Positions 19,230 through 28,259 of a stretch of DNA of 64,000 nucleotides are shown in pieces. Location: the NCBI RefSeq assembly GCF_023716665.1, contig NZ_CP071859.1:186001-250000 (forward strand), written 5' to 3'. The number at the start of each line of letters is the position of its first letter. The first letter of the stretch is position 1. A model generated the notes under the pieces. That model searched no databases and was not told the DNA's origin. It saw nothing but the letters and a program-made list of their open reading frames with translations. This stretch comes from Vibrio sp. SCSIO 43135 (GTDB lineage: Bacteria; Pseudomonadota; Gammaproteobacteria; Enterobacterales; Vibrionaceae). Both the position numbers and the translations under genes were made by a program.

Positions 19230-20195
19230 ATGAAATTTGGTTTTGGAGGCTATGGAGAGCTTGAGTTACCGGTTAGACACAATCAACTACATGATGATGC
19301 AGTTGCGTTACAATCGGCTAGAGCCGCCTTTTATCTATATTTATCATCTAATAAAGTACGAAAAATATATATTCCAGAATATTTATGTACTAGCTTGGAT
19401 AATGTTTTTTCATCGTTAAATATTTCTATACAGAAATATACAATTAATTCTAGATTTTTGCCATCCAAAAAATTTGAATTAATGAATGATGAAAGATTAG
19501 TTATTGTTAATTATTTTGGTTTATGTGATGAAGGAATATCAAAGTATCTTAAGAGCTATTCTGATTTTAGTAATGTGATAATTGATAATTCTCAAGCGCT
19601 ATTTAGTCCCGTAATTGGTGGCATTACGACAATCTATTCTCCAAGAAAGTTTTTAGGCATTCCAGATGGTGGTTTCCTATACTCTCGTGATATCAATGAT
19701 GATCCAGTAGAATTTTTTGACTCTAGTAGGAGCTCTGTACATTTACTATTAAGAGCAGCTGGAGAAATAAACAAAGGTTATGACGAGTTTCTTAGAGCAG
19801 AAGCCGCATTAGAAAATCATGAGCCTAGAAAAATGTCAAAAATTTCGAGGCGAATTATTGATTCAATTGAATTGAAAAATGTGATAGATAGAAGGGTTAA
19901 CAACTTTACCAAAATGCATGAGTATTTTAGTTCTATTAATAGCCTTACCTTCGACTTGTCGATCAAAACTGTCCCTCTTTGTTACCCATTAAAATTAAAT
20001 TCCAGTATAGATAGCATATGGAAGAAATTGCTTACGTATGATGTCTATTTGCCACGATATTGGGAAGTAGAAAAATCGTCCTCATCCTATGAGTACTATG
20101 ATAAGACGTTGTTTTTGCCAATAGATCAACGTCTTGATGATCAAGATGTTGAAAGACTCGCTTGTCTAATAATAGAGCTGATTAATAATGAATGA
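19230..20195 (+). CDS. Short PLP-dependent aminotransferase-fold protein
   Basis: This 321-residue protein has the outline of the DegT aminotransferase fold but is shorter and divergent. SARAAFYLYLSS (residues 29-40) resembles the phosphate-binding turn. IIDNSQALF places Asp119 and Gln122 where DegT proteins have D-x-x-Q. SPRKFLGIPDGG puts Lys140 where the Schiff-base lysine should be. The DNA is AT-rich. It follows WbqC by one base and overlaps the sulfotransferase gene. It probably uses or once used PLP; the substrate is unknown, though a second aminosugar step or amino-acid addition to the sugar is possible. Confidence 0.68.
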   Translation: MKFGFGGYGELELPVRHNQLHDDAVALQSARAAFYLYLSSNKVRKIYIPEYLCTSLDNVFSSLNISIQKYTINSRFLPSKKFELMNDERLVIVNYFGLCDEGISKYLKSYSDFSNVIIDNSQALFSPVIGGITTIYSPRKFLGIPDGGFLYSRDINDDPVEFFDSSRSSVHLLLRAAGEINKGYDEFLRAEAALENHEPRKMSKISRRIIDSIELKNVIDRRVNNFTKMHEYFSSINSLTFDLSIKTVPLCYPLKLNSSIDSIWKKLLTYDVYLPRYWEVEKSSSSYEYYDKTLFLPIDQRLDDQDVERLACLIIELINNE

Positions 20196-21072
20196 ACTAG
20201 ATATTATCTCCGAGTTAGGGTTAAGGTTGGAGAGCGTTCAAGAATCTATTAACTCAGAGATTAAGAATACGACTGCAAAAAGCTTACCAAATGTTTATAT
20301 AGTAGGGTGCCCTAGGAGCGGTACAACGGCACTTCTTCAATATCTGTCGAGTACTAACTATTGGTGTTACCCTTCAAATCTAATTACTAGGTTTTCTAAA
20401 AGCGTATATATTGGCTCATTGGTTCATCAGCTAATTGATAATAATGAAACTATCACGTTTGAATCTACTTATGGTAGAAGTCACGGTTTGCTGAATACAA
20501 ATGAGTTTTTTCACTTTTTTAGGCGATTCTTTCCTAATAACGATATTCGCTACCTTAGTGATGAAGAACTGCAGTTGGTAGATACTGATAAAATAGCCAT
20601 GGAAATTTCATCAATTTGTAAGGCTTTTGATAAGCCTTTTGTTTCAAAAGCCCTTATGATGCAAGCAAATTTAGCCCACTTTTCGCGTTTGATGCCAAAT
20701 GATATATGGCTATATATTTCGCGAGAGCAAGGTGATATTGAGAGGTCTATATTTAAGGCTAGACTAGATGAATATGGCGATGCATCCGTATGGTGGTCAG
20801 CAAAGCCGAGTAATTATTTAGATATTCTTCACTTAGAGGCAAATGAGCAGATCAGTATGCAAGTTGAAGGGATAACTAGGGATATAGAGAATGGTTTAGC
20901 CATGGTTCCAGAGAGTAACAAGCTCGAGGTTAGTTATGAAAACTTTATAACAAACCCAGAGGAAGTTTATCTTGAGCTTCAAAAGAAATATATAGCTTTG
21001 TCTGGGAGGGATATTAAATTTCCTTCGCCTCCTAGCAACTCTGGAATTAAAAATTCAAAGGTAAATAAGTAA
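20188..21072 (+). CDS. Sulfotransferase-family protein
   Basis: This 294-residue protein is predicted to transfer sulfate from PAPS to the polysaccharide or a precursor. VYIVGCPRSGTTALL (residues 37-50) is the 5'-phosphosulfate-binding loop. WLYISREQGDIERSIFKAR (about 174-192) matches the 3'-phosphate-binding region with its Arg and Ser. It has no signal peptide or membrane helix, so it should act in the cytoplasm before export. It overlaps the genes on both sides. The PAPS needed could come from cysDCN at 33423-36390. The acceptor is not known. Confidence 0.82.
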   Translation: MNELDIISELGLRLESVQESINSEIKNTTAKSLPNVYIVGCPRSGTTALLQYLSSTNYWCYPSNLITRFSKSVYIGSLVHQLIDNNETITFESTYGRSHGLLNTNEFFHFFRRFFPNNDIRYLSDEELQLVDTDKIAMEISSICKAFDKPFVSKALMMQANLAHFSRLMPNDIWLYISREQGDIERSIFKARLDEYGDASVWWSAKPSNYLDILHLEANEQISMQVEGITRDIENGLAMVPESNKLEVSYENFITNPEEVYLELQKKYIALSGRDIKFPSPPSNSGIKNSKVNK

Positions 21073-23093
21073 TGTTTAAATTTGACTTTCGGACATTTTT
21101 ATTTGGTTTTGTTCGATCGAAAATATGTGTGGAAAAATATAAAGAACACTTAAAAATTAACTGTTCTTTAAATAAAAATGAGTGCTTAGAACATTATCTA
21201 TTACACGGAAAAAGTTCTGGTCATAATTTACTAGAAGATTGGAATGAGTTAGCGTATAAAAATGAGTATGGGAAAAATTATATTTATAGATACCTATCGG
21301 ATGTGTTTCTTTCAAAAAGGAATGATGTTCTCATACCAACAATGAAAGCGAAAGGCATCAGAAGTAACTTTGAAGTTGATGATAAAGATTATGTGAATGT
21401 CATCAATAAGATAGAGTCTGACAAATATAAATATATAGAAATTTCTGATAACTATAAGATCAAGCATGATCATTTTATTGACCTCACTACGAAACTAGAA
21501 AACCTAGAACCATTTACGTATTTGAAAGTTAATCATGGTCACTTTGATGTGGTTGAGGCACTATTCGCTACCGTTGATAGTTTTGAAAACTCAAATGGTA
21601 ACTTGAACCAAGAAGATTGCATCGAGTTAGCTTTGCAGGCTTACAGAAGCCAAAAACCAAATAGTAAAATTATACGAAATTTTGGTAATGCAAAGTTCTT
21701 TATGGATTGGTTTGCGTCGATTCGACATAAAAATGATAACTACCATATTGCATTATCTCCTGTAGGTAACCCTTGCCATGGGATTACTCCGGTTGGCATG
21801 CAAAAAGTAGCGCAAATATTAGCGCGTGTTGGTGTGTCACCTCAGACATTTCTAGATGGTATGGCCCTGCGTAACATTACATATACGGGTGAACTCAATA
21901 GAGTGTTCAAAGCGCTTGAGTCGTATAATGTGTTACTTGTGGCCAATGAAAAAGTCGGCTACCTCTTTGATAGAAATATAGTGAAAGGGAAACATATATG
22001 TATTCCAAAATCTGGTGCTATCTATCGATTTGATGAAATCTTAGAGAATATCGAACAGTCGATCTCAGATTTCAACGGCAGACCTATCGCAATACTTTAT
22101 CAGTGCGGAAACTTAGCTCAGGTTTTTTGCCATAAAGTTTATCTGAAATATCCATCTGTAACACAGATTGATATGGGGCTCACTCTAGACTCTTACTCTC
22201 CAGAGCTTGCCACTAATTTTGGTTGGTATAAATGGAACAGAAAGGAGTTGATGAAAAAGCTACATCTTCCTTCGGATCTTGAATATGCTCTTCAACTAGA
22301 AGATGCGAGAATTATAAGAGAGTATGCTGACCTATATTATGAAATGAAAGATTTTGGAAATGCTTATACTTTATATTCAAAAGCATATCATAAAGCCAAG
22401 AAACCAGGAAAGCACATGATAAAACGCTTATCTGCCCTTAAGAAAAAGCTCTTACCGGACGCAGATAAAGTTTTTATTATTGGAAAGAATAAAACAGGTA
22501 CAACCTCAATTGAAAAGCTTTTCAGAAGTTTAGGGTTCTCTTTAGGAAATCAGACCTATTTTGAAGGGTTAGTATGGGACTATGAAAACGGTGATTACCA
22601 GTCTATATTGGAAGGTTGTGAAACTGCACAAGTATTCCAAGATGTCCCTTTCAGCCTAGAGAAAATGTACCCTGTGTTACATTCTCATTTTCCTGATGCC
22701 AAGTTTATCCATTTAGAAAGAGAAGATAAAGATCAATGGTATAATTCTCTAGTGAGGTATCATAAGAAGTTATTAAAAGGCAAAGGTATCGAACCTATTT
22801 TATCTTCAAGTAACTTGAAGAAATATAAATATAAAAGTTTCGACCAGTATCTTTTAGAAATGCAAAGGATAAATTACGGAATCACAGATGAAAATAGACT
22901 ATATGATTATGATATTCTGACTAGTAATTATGTTAGGTATAACAGAGAAGTCAAAGATTACTTTAAGGGTAATAGGAACTTTATATCTATAAGTCTTTCT
23001 GATGATAACTGCCGAAGAGATTTGGCTGATTTTCTTGGCGTAGATCTTGAATTAATCACTATTCCGCATATTAATAGGTCTAAATTGTTATGA
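21072..23093 (+). CDS. Putative GT-D-like glycosyltransferase fused to a sulfotransferase domain
   Basis: This 673-residue multidomain protein has three recognisable parts. Residues 1-60 contain an ECLEHYLLHGKSSGHN segment seen at the N-termini of capsule glycosyltransferases. Residues about 140-400 look like a GT-D-type domain: SPVGNPCHGITPVG, VGVSPQTFLDGMALRN, and a late TQIDMGLTLDSY that may hold the acidic residues. A short helical link follows. Residues about 466-673 are a sulfotransferase domain, with IIGKNKTGTTSIEKLFRSLG as the 5'-phosphosulfate loop and FPDAKFIHLEREDKDQWYNS as the 3'-phosphate region. One chain may therefore add and sulfate a sugar. The GT-D assignment is tentative; the sulfotransferase part is clearer. 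Confidence 0.72.
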   Translation: MFKFDFRTFLFGFVRSKICVEKYKEHLKINCSLNKNECLEHYLLHGKSSGHNLLEDWNELAYKNEYGKNYIYRYLSDVFLSKRNDVLIPTMKAKGIRSNFEVDDKDYVNVINKIESDKYKYIEISDNYKIKHDHFIDLTTKLENLEPFTYLKVNHGHFDVVEALFATVDSFENSNGNLNQEDCIELALQAYRSQKPNSKIIRNFGNAKFFMDWFASIRHKNDNYHIALSPVGNPCHGITPVGMQKVAQILARVGVSPQTFLDGMALRNITYTGELNRVFKALESYNVLLVANEKVGYLFDRNIVKGKHICIPKSGAIYRFDEILENIEQSISDFNGRPIAILYQCGNLAQVFCHKVYLKYPSVTQIDMGLTLDSYSPELATNFGWYKWNRKELMKKLHLPSDLEYALQLEDARIIREYADLYYEMKDFGNAYTLYSKAYHKAKKPGKHMIKRLSALKKKLLPDADKVFIIGKNKTGTTSIEKLFRSLGFSLGNQTYFEGLVWDYENGDYQSILEGCETAQVFQDVPFSLEKMYPVLHSHFPDAKFIHLEREDKDQWYNSLVRYHKKLLKGKGIEPILSSSNLKKYKYKSFDQYLLEMQRINYGITDENRLYDYDILTSNYVRYNREVKDYFKGNRNFISISLSDDNCRRDLADFLGVDLELITIPHINRSKLL

Positions 23094-24139
23094 ATGATGG
23101 TAGTCAATTTAGTGCTGACTCTCTCCTTAATGCTGTTAAACACAATGGTTATTATGAATCAAGTGGTATAGTAAATAATGTCTACTATAGGTGTAAAGTT
23201 ACTGACCTTGAAAAACCTTTAGTGGTTTGCTTCGCAAATGCCGGAAAAAAGAATATTGCATCATTGGAAGAAGCGAAAAGCTTAGAGTATAGCCCTTGGG
23301 GTTTTGAGTATATTAGCTCCAAAAAGGATCTTAACGTTATTTCCTTTTCCTGCATCGGGGAAGCAATGTGGTATAGAGATGTTGCATTTATTGCTTTCTT
23401 AGAGTCGCAGGTAACCAGAGTTACTAGGTTATTTTCTCGTGTATATGGTTACGGCGGAAGTATGGGAGGGTACGCAGTAGCTACTTTTCAAAAATTACTC
23501 AACATGGATCGGGTTTTATTATTGAATCCAATTAGTACGCTAAATAGTGAAGTAGTCCCTTGGGAAAAGCGCTTTAGTAATGCACAGAAAAACCTAGATT
23601 GGTCTTCAGATTATAGTGATTCAGCATTAAATGAGATGCAAGGATACGTAATATATGATCCTTTATTTAGTGCTGATAAGAGACATGCAGATAGATACAG
23701 AGGACTTAAAAAGCTTAAGATTCCTGGAGTAGGGCATAAAATGCCGCTACATCTTAAAAATCTTAAGATGCTGTCTTGGGTATTTGATTCTTTTCTAAAT
23801 GACTCTATTGATGAAAAGAAGTTTAATAAGATGGCGAGAAAGCGTAGAAATTATATTAATTATTATAAGTGGCTTCTAAGTAAGCAGAATACTCATATCT
23901 CACCTATTAGAAGGTCTATCATCTTGAGACACTACAAGGCTCATCAAGTTAAAGAGGGTGATAACTTTAATAAGATGACTCGGGACGAAGTTGATATGAT
24001 TCGAGACTCTGCAGTTTTGTTGGAAGATGTTGATATAGAGTACAGCTATAAACTAATGATGATTGCGAAAAAACTGCGTCCTAAAGGTAAGTTTATAAGC
24101 TCAAAATTAAGTCAGTATAGAAGGACGTTAAGTGATTAA
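23090..24139 (+). CDS. Alpha/beta-hydrolase-fold protein of unknown substrate
   Basis: This 349-residue protein has the serine-hydrolase nucleophile elbow YGYGGSMGGYA with Ser124, candidate acids Asp190 or Asp196, and a candidate His216 in GVGHKMP, so a complete triad is possible. Residues after about 230 are basic and helical (KKFNKMARKRRNYINYYKW), outside the hydrolase core. It lacks a signal peptide and is therefore cytoplasmic. It overlaps both neighbours. It could remove or transfer an acyl group on the capsule precursor; nothing in the sequence names the substrate. Confidence 0.7.
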   Translation: MNDGSQFSADSLLNAVKHNGYYESSGIVNNVYYRCKVTDLEKPLVVCFANAGKKNIASLEEAKSLEYSPWGFEYISSKKDLNVISFSCIGEAMWYRDVAFIAFLESQVTRVTRLFSRVYGYGGSMGGYAVATFQKLLNMDRVLLLNPISTLNSEVVPWEKRFSNAQKNLDWSSDYSDSALNEMQGYVIYDPLFSADKRHADRYRGLKKLKIPGVGHKMPLHLKNLKMLSWVFDSFLNDSIDEKKFNKMARKRRNYINYYKWLLSKQNTHISPIRRSIILRHYKAHQVKEGDNFNKMTRDEVDMIRDSAVLLEDVDIEYSYKLMMIAKKLRPKGKFISSKLSQYRRTLSD

Positions 24140-26165
24140 TATTCCAAGGATTGTAATCCAACATTTAAACTCTAATAATAAGTACAGTTTTGTTTCATCT
24201 ATTAATGACTCCTTGGTTGATATTGAAGTTGGTAAAGTTTTTGGTATTTCTTGCGACTATGAATTATCTCATAAAGAAGGCAACGCTATTGCCTTCTTAG
24301 TTAAGTTGGAAAACAATGAATTATTGATTTCACACTGTCGTTATGTTGTTGAGTATTTTCGATTACAGGCTTCTATTGACTTTATTAATGCAAGACATGT
24401 TATTGGCGATGAGTATGTCTTAGAACTATTAGTTAACATTGGTGGTGAGTCATTTTCTACGAGTATTGATGTGGCTTGTAGTCTACAATCCATTCCGAAA
24501 ACTATTGACGTCGAAGGCTACGAAATTGCTTTATTACTAAACAAGTTTTCAGCAATAGTAAATGCTTTAGAGTTCAAAGCTAAAAATAATGGTTATATCT
24601 CCGTTACTCCTACTGGCGGCTTAGTAGAGTTTTTAGATGTTAAATGCAAAAATAGTGCTTTAACATTCTCAACAAAGTATAAGCCTAATCTAACTAAATC
24701 TTTGTCTTGTAAAGCGAATCTGAGATATTTTGTTAGGGTTGGTGAGCAGCTACTTTCAGCAAATATATCTGATGGACGTTTTGAGGTTGACCTCAATGAA
24801 TTGTCCGTGGATGATGGAAGTTTTACTTTGGATTTTATGATTGAATCTGACTCTATCTTAGTTGATGTGCCAATTAAAGTTTTATGTAAAAGATCTAAAG
24901 AAAACTACGCACCATTTTATGTTAGTAAGCTTAATTCATCATTATATTACTTACGTCTAACAGGCCATGGGACTGTTATTCTCACCCAAAGAAAGTATAC
25001 TGACGTTGAGCAGACTCTTAGATTTAAACTGTTAGAGTCCGAAGTAGTTCAAAAGGTTTTCAAATACTCAGCTGCTATTGTTAGGCGATTAAGGAAGAGA
25101 AGAACTGTTCTTCTTTTTGAGAAGGAAAGTTGTTCATCTCAAGAAGGGGTATTAGATCTAACAAGAAGGATTAATCGAGATACAAATACTCGCGCATATT
25201 TCATCATTGATGATTTAAGTAAATTGTCGGAGCATGAATATGCTTTGAAGAAGTATTCAGTTAAATACTACTTCCATACGTATTTGGCCATGACTTATAT
25301 ATCTACCGAAGCTCCGATGCACATCAACATATTACAATCTGCGAATCGAACTCTCAAAAGAAATGTGGCTCATAAAAAGTTTGTCTTTCTACAACATGGC
25401 ATTACGTACATGAAATCACAGACTAAAGCTTCATCCTTTTTGAAAGGAAAAGAAGCTTACCCCGATTTGATGGTTGTAAGTAGTGAGAAGGAACAAAAAG
25501 TTGTATCAAGGATGCTTAAGATCCCTAGTTCTAGATTACTAAATACAGGTATGTTGATTTTCGACGATTTAGAAAGAGACCATTTGAAAAACTGTAAAGA
25601 TGTAAATTTGTTGGTTATGTTCACTTGGCGGCCATTCGAGATGGATATGTTGCCCGAAGAGTCAACTCTATACAAAATGCTTCAAGAGGTTACATCTACC
25701 ATTAAGTCGAAAGTAAGCCAAGATAACTTAAATGTTCGAGTCTGCTTACACCCTAAGATTAGGCACCTATTTACCGAAGAGTTTAATGGATATTCAATTC
25801 ATGACGATGATGTTTCAGAAGCTTTAAGTTGGGCCAATCTTGTGATTACGGATTATTCTTCTATTTGTTACAACTCATTCTATCAAGGTGCATCTGTCCT
25901 TTTCTATCAGCCTGATCTTAGTGTATTTGAAGAACATGTAGGTCAGTTGATTCCTGATGAGCATGAGTATATTGGTTTTCGATCTTTTGATTTACCCGGT
26001 TTTGAGGAGTCGCTCATTAAAGCGTGCGATGAACAAGGAATTTTGGTTCCTAATAAGTTGAGGACTATTGAGCACGAAAATAACTATCATCAGATTAATG
26101 AGTTTTCTGATAATAAAGCAAAGGACAGAATTATCAATGAGCTCAAGCGAAGGAAATATCTGTAA
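24132..26165 (+). CDS. CDP-glycerol glycerophosphotransferase-like protein
   Basis: This 677-residue protein has a C-terminal half that matches the CDP-glycerol glycerophosphotransferase (TagB/TagF-type) family. FVFLQHGITYMK lies near residue 420, and LVITDYSSICYNSFYQGASVLFYQPD near 570 carries the family's diagnostic ITDYSS...FYQPD block. The N-terminal ~330 residues are beta-rich and unrecognised. Known members transfer glycerol- or ribitol-phosphate to build teichoic-acid-like chains, and related Gram-negative enzymes build phosphodiester capsules. No CDP-glycerol synthesis gene (tagD type) is visible here, so the donor is uncertain. It overlaps the Stealth gene by one base (TAATG). Confidence 0.78.
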   Translation: MINIPRIVIQHLNSNNKYSFVSSINDSLVDIEVGKVFGISCDYELSHKEGNAIAFLVKLENNELLISHCRYVVEYFRLQASIDFINARHVIGDEYVLELLVNIGGESFSTSIDVACSLQSIPKTIDVEGYEIALLLNKFSAIVNALEFKAKNNGYISVTPTGGLVEFLDVKCKNSALTFSTKYKPNLTKSLSCKANLRYFVRVGEQLLSANISDGRFEVDLNELSVDDGSFTLDFMIESDSILVDVPIKVLCKRSKENYAPFYVSKLNSSLYYLRLTGHGTVILTQRKYTDVEQTLRFKLLESEVVQKVFKYSAAIVRRLRKRRTVLLFEKESCSSQEGVLDLTRRINRDTNTRAYFIIDDLSKLSEHEYALKKYSVKYYFHTYLAMTYISTEAPMHINILQSANRTLKRNVAHKKFVFLQHGITYMKSQTKASSFLKGKEAYPDLMVVSSEKEQKVVSRMLKIPSSRLLNTGMLIFDDLERDHLKNCKDVNLLVMFTWRPFEMDMLPEESTLYKMLQEVTSTIKSKVSQDNLNVRVCLHPKIRHLFTEEFNGYSIHDDDVSEALSWANLVITDYSSICYNSFYQGASVLFYQPDLSVFEEHVGQLIPDEHEYIGFRSFDLPGFEESLIKACDEQGILVPNKLRTIEHENNYHQINEFSDNKAKDRIINELKRRKYL

Positions 26166-27253
26166 TGATTAAAGCACTAAGGAGAAAAGTTTTAAAATAT
26201 TCGCCTAATTGGTTACTTGTACTGGTTTCTAATATTCTTGTTACGATCACACGGTCGAGGCGAATAGCACCAGCAGAAGATGTCGAACATGGCTTAGATA
26301 TACCCATTGATATGGTATATACATGGGTTGATTCGAATGACCCTAAGTGGATTGCTAAGAAGAGCTTTTATGCCTCAATAGGTGTAATCAGCAGAAAAAA
26401 GGTAACTGAGAGTGATAATGATGCAAGGTTTAGACAGTTTGACGAGCTGAAGTACTCTCTGAAATCTGTTTTTCGATATGCAAACTGGGTTAGGAATATT
26501 TACATCGTTACTGATGGACAAGTTCCAGAGTGGTTTGTTGCTTTTGATTCTCGAATTAAGTTCGTTAAACATGAAGACATATTTAAAGAGCAGACAGATC
26601 TCCCAGTTTTTAATTCTCATGCGATAGAATCTAATCTTCATCGTATTGATGGTTTGTCCGAAAATTTCATATATATGAATGATGATTTTTTCTTTCGATC
26701 GCCAGTTTCCCCCTTTGACTTTTTCACTGAAAATTTTTCAAAGACAAAGTTTTTTTTAAGCTCATGTGCATTCATACCGGAAGTGATAGATGACAATTCT
26801 TTTCCTGTTGATATTGCAGCAAAAAATAACGCTACCCTTCTCGAAAAAAGATATGGTTATGTCACTACTAATAAGTTTCAGCATACCCCAATGGCTTTAA
26901 AAAAATCGGTTCTAGAACTTTTTGAGAAAGAAAACCCGGATGTATTTGAAGTTACTTCTTCTGCACGATTCAGGAGCTGGACTGACTATTCAATTGTATC
27001 CTCACTTATTCACTTTTACGGTCATCATATCGGCACAGCGGAGCCTGCAAAAATCCCTTACTTCTATGTAAGTTTCGACGACAAACTTTTTGAATTGAAA
27101 ATGAACATTTTGTTGCTTAAGAAATTCAAATGTTTTTGTATCAATGATGTCGAGCTCGATAATAACAGCGAAGACGTTTTCGAGATTTTTGAGAAAAAGA
27201 TGAAGATATTATACCCAGAACCAAGTAAGTATGAAAAAGACACAACCAATTGA
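26165..27253 (+). CDS. Stealth-family capsule phosphotransferase 1
   Basis: This 362-residue protein has the conserved Stealth regions: CR1 IDMVYTWVDSNDPKW (residues 48-62), CR2 from RFRQFDELKYSLKSVFRYANW through FNSHAIESNLHRIDGLSENFIYMNDDFFF (about 89-177), and CR3 FQHTPMAL with His240. Known members transfer sugar-1-phosphate groups to make phosphodiester-linked capsules (for example meningococcal SacB-type enzymes), and the animal homologue is GlcNAc-1-phosphotransferase. A hydrophobic segment near residues 13-28 may bind the membrane. Its last 23 bases overlap the next gene, a second Stealth protein. The sugar donor cannot be read from sequence. Confidence 0.87.
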   Translation: MIKALRRKVLKYSPNWLLVLVSNILVTITRSRRIAPAEDVEHGLDIPIDMVYTWVDSNDPKWIAKKSFYASIGVISRKKVTESDNDARFRQFDELKYSLKSVFRYANWVRNIYIVTDGQVPEWFVAFDSRIKFVKHEDIFKEQTDLPVFNSHAIESNLHRIDGLSENFIYMNDDFFFRSPVSPFDFFTENFSKTKFFLSSCAFIPEVIDDNSFPVDIAAKNNATLLEKRYGYVTTNKFQHTPMALKKSVLELFEKENPDVFEVTSSARFRSWTDYSIVSSLIHFYGHHIGTAEPAKIPYFYVSFDDKLFELKMNILLLKKFKCFCINDVELDNNSEDVFEIFEKKMKILYPEPSKYEKDTTN

Positions 27254-28259
27254 TGTTGTTTTGCTTTGGGTCGATTCAAACGACCCAAATTGGCGACGTT
27301 GCCTAGGTATGCACTCCTCTCAGAAGATTGATATTTCAAATAGTACTAGCCGATTTAGGTGCTGGAATTCTCTAAACTATATATTCAGAGCGTTTGATAC
27401 TTTTATACCTTGGGTTAATAAAGTTCATTTCGTAACATATGGTCATTTACCTAGCTGGCTTAATATAGACCACCCAAAGCTTAATGTTGTTAACCATTCA
27501 GATATTTTTCCCAAAAGTCACCTTCCTAGCTTCAACTCAAACGCAATAGAGGTTAATTTAAATAAAATTCCATCATTAAGTGAAAGATTTATTCTATTCA
27601 ATGACGATACTTTTGTCTTAGCTCCACTGCCCAGAGAGCGTTTTTTTAATGGTGGTAAACCTGTTGACTTTTTGGAACAAGGTATTAAACGAAAAGGTTG
27701 GCTATATCGACTAGTTAAGAGAAAAAATTTATTGAGTACATCTACGATCAATAATAATATTGAAATCATTAATGGTATGTCCTCTTTTTCTAGTTTGGAC
27801 CCTGATATATATCTTTCTGAACGATATAGCGCAAGAACACGAGCTAAAAATTGGTTTTTTAAGAAACTATACAAAGAATACTCTTGGTTTAAGTTGAATC
27901 ACGTCCCTCAGCCTCACTTGAAATCTACGATAGATGACTTATGGGTTTCACACCCCGCAGTCCTCAACAGGACATCGTCAAATCGTTTTCGATCCGAGAG
28001 CGATACCACGCAGTACCTTTTTCGTTATCTTAATTTGGTTCGCGGTGACTTCATACCTAGCAAGCTTGAAGATACGTTGTCTATTAATATTAATAGTTCG
28101 AAGGACATATCCCGTTTGATAAATAGACTTGATGGTATAAATTTGCTTAGCATTACCGATACAGAAAAGTTAATGGGTGAGGATTTTGAAAAAGCGACGT
28201 TGCTATGGCGGAGTTACTTAGATTCCATTTTGCCACATAAGTCCACATTTGAGCTTTAA
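27231..28259 (+). CDS. Stealth-family capsule phosphotransferase 2
   Basis: This second Stealth protein has 342 residues and is divergent from its neighbour. CR1 is IDVVLLWVDSNDPNW (residues 7-21). CR2 covers RFRCWNSLNYIFRAFDTFIPWV to FNSNAIEVNLNKIPSLSERFILFNDD (about 41-126). A C-terminal block includes NHVPQPHLKS and RFRSESDTTQYLF. Two unlike Stealth proteins back to back suggest two distinct phosphodiester linkages or an alternating repeat. It overlaps the first by 23 bases, and the following gene starts on the next base. Confidence 0.84.
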   Translation: MKKTQPIDVVLLWVDSNDPNWRRCLGMHSSQKIDISNSTSRFRCWNSLNYIFRAFDTFIPWVNKVHFVTYGHLPSWLNIDHPKLNVVNHSDIFPKSHLPSFNSNAIEVNLNKIPSLSERFILFNDDTFVLAPLPRERFFNGGKPVDFLEQGIKRKGWLYRLVKRKNLLSTSTINNNIEIINGMSSFSSLDPDIYLSERYSARTRAKNWFFKKLYKEYSWFKLNHVPQPHLKSTIDDLWVSHPAVLNRTSSNRFRSESDTTQYLFRYLNLVRGDFIPSKLEDTLSININSSKDISRLINRLDGINLLSITDTEKLMGEDFEKATLLWRSYLDSILPHKSTFEL

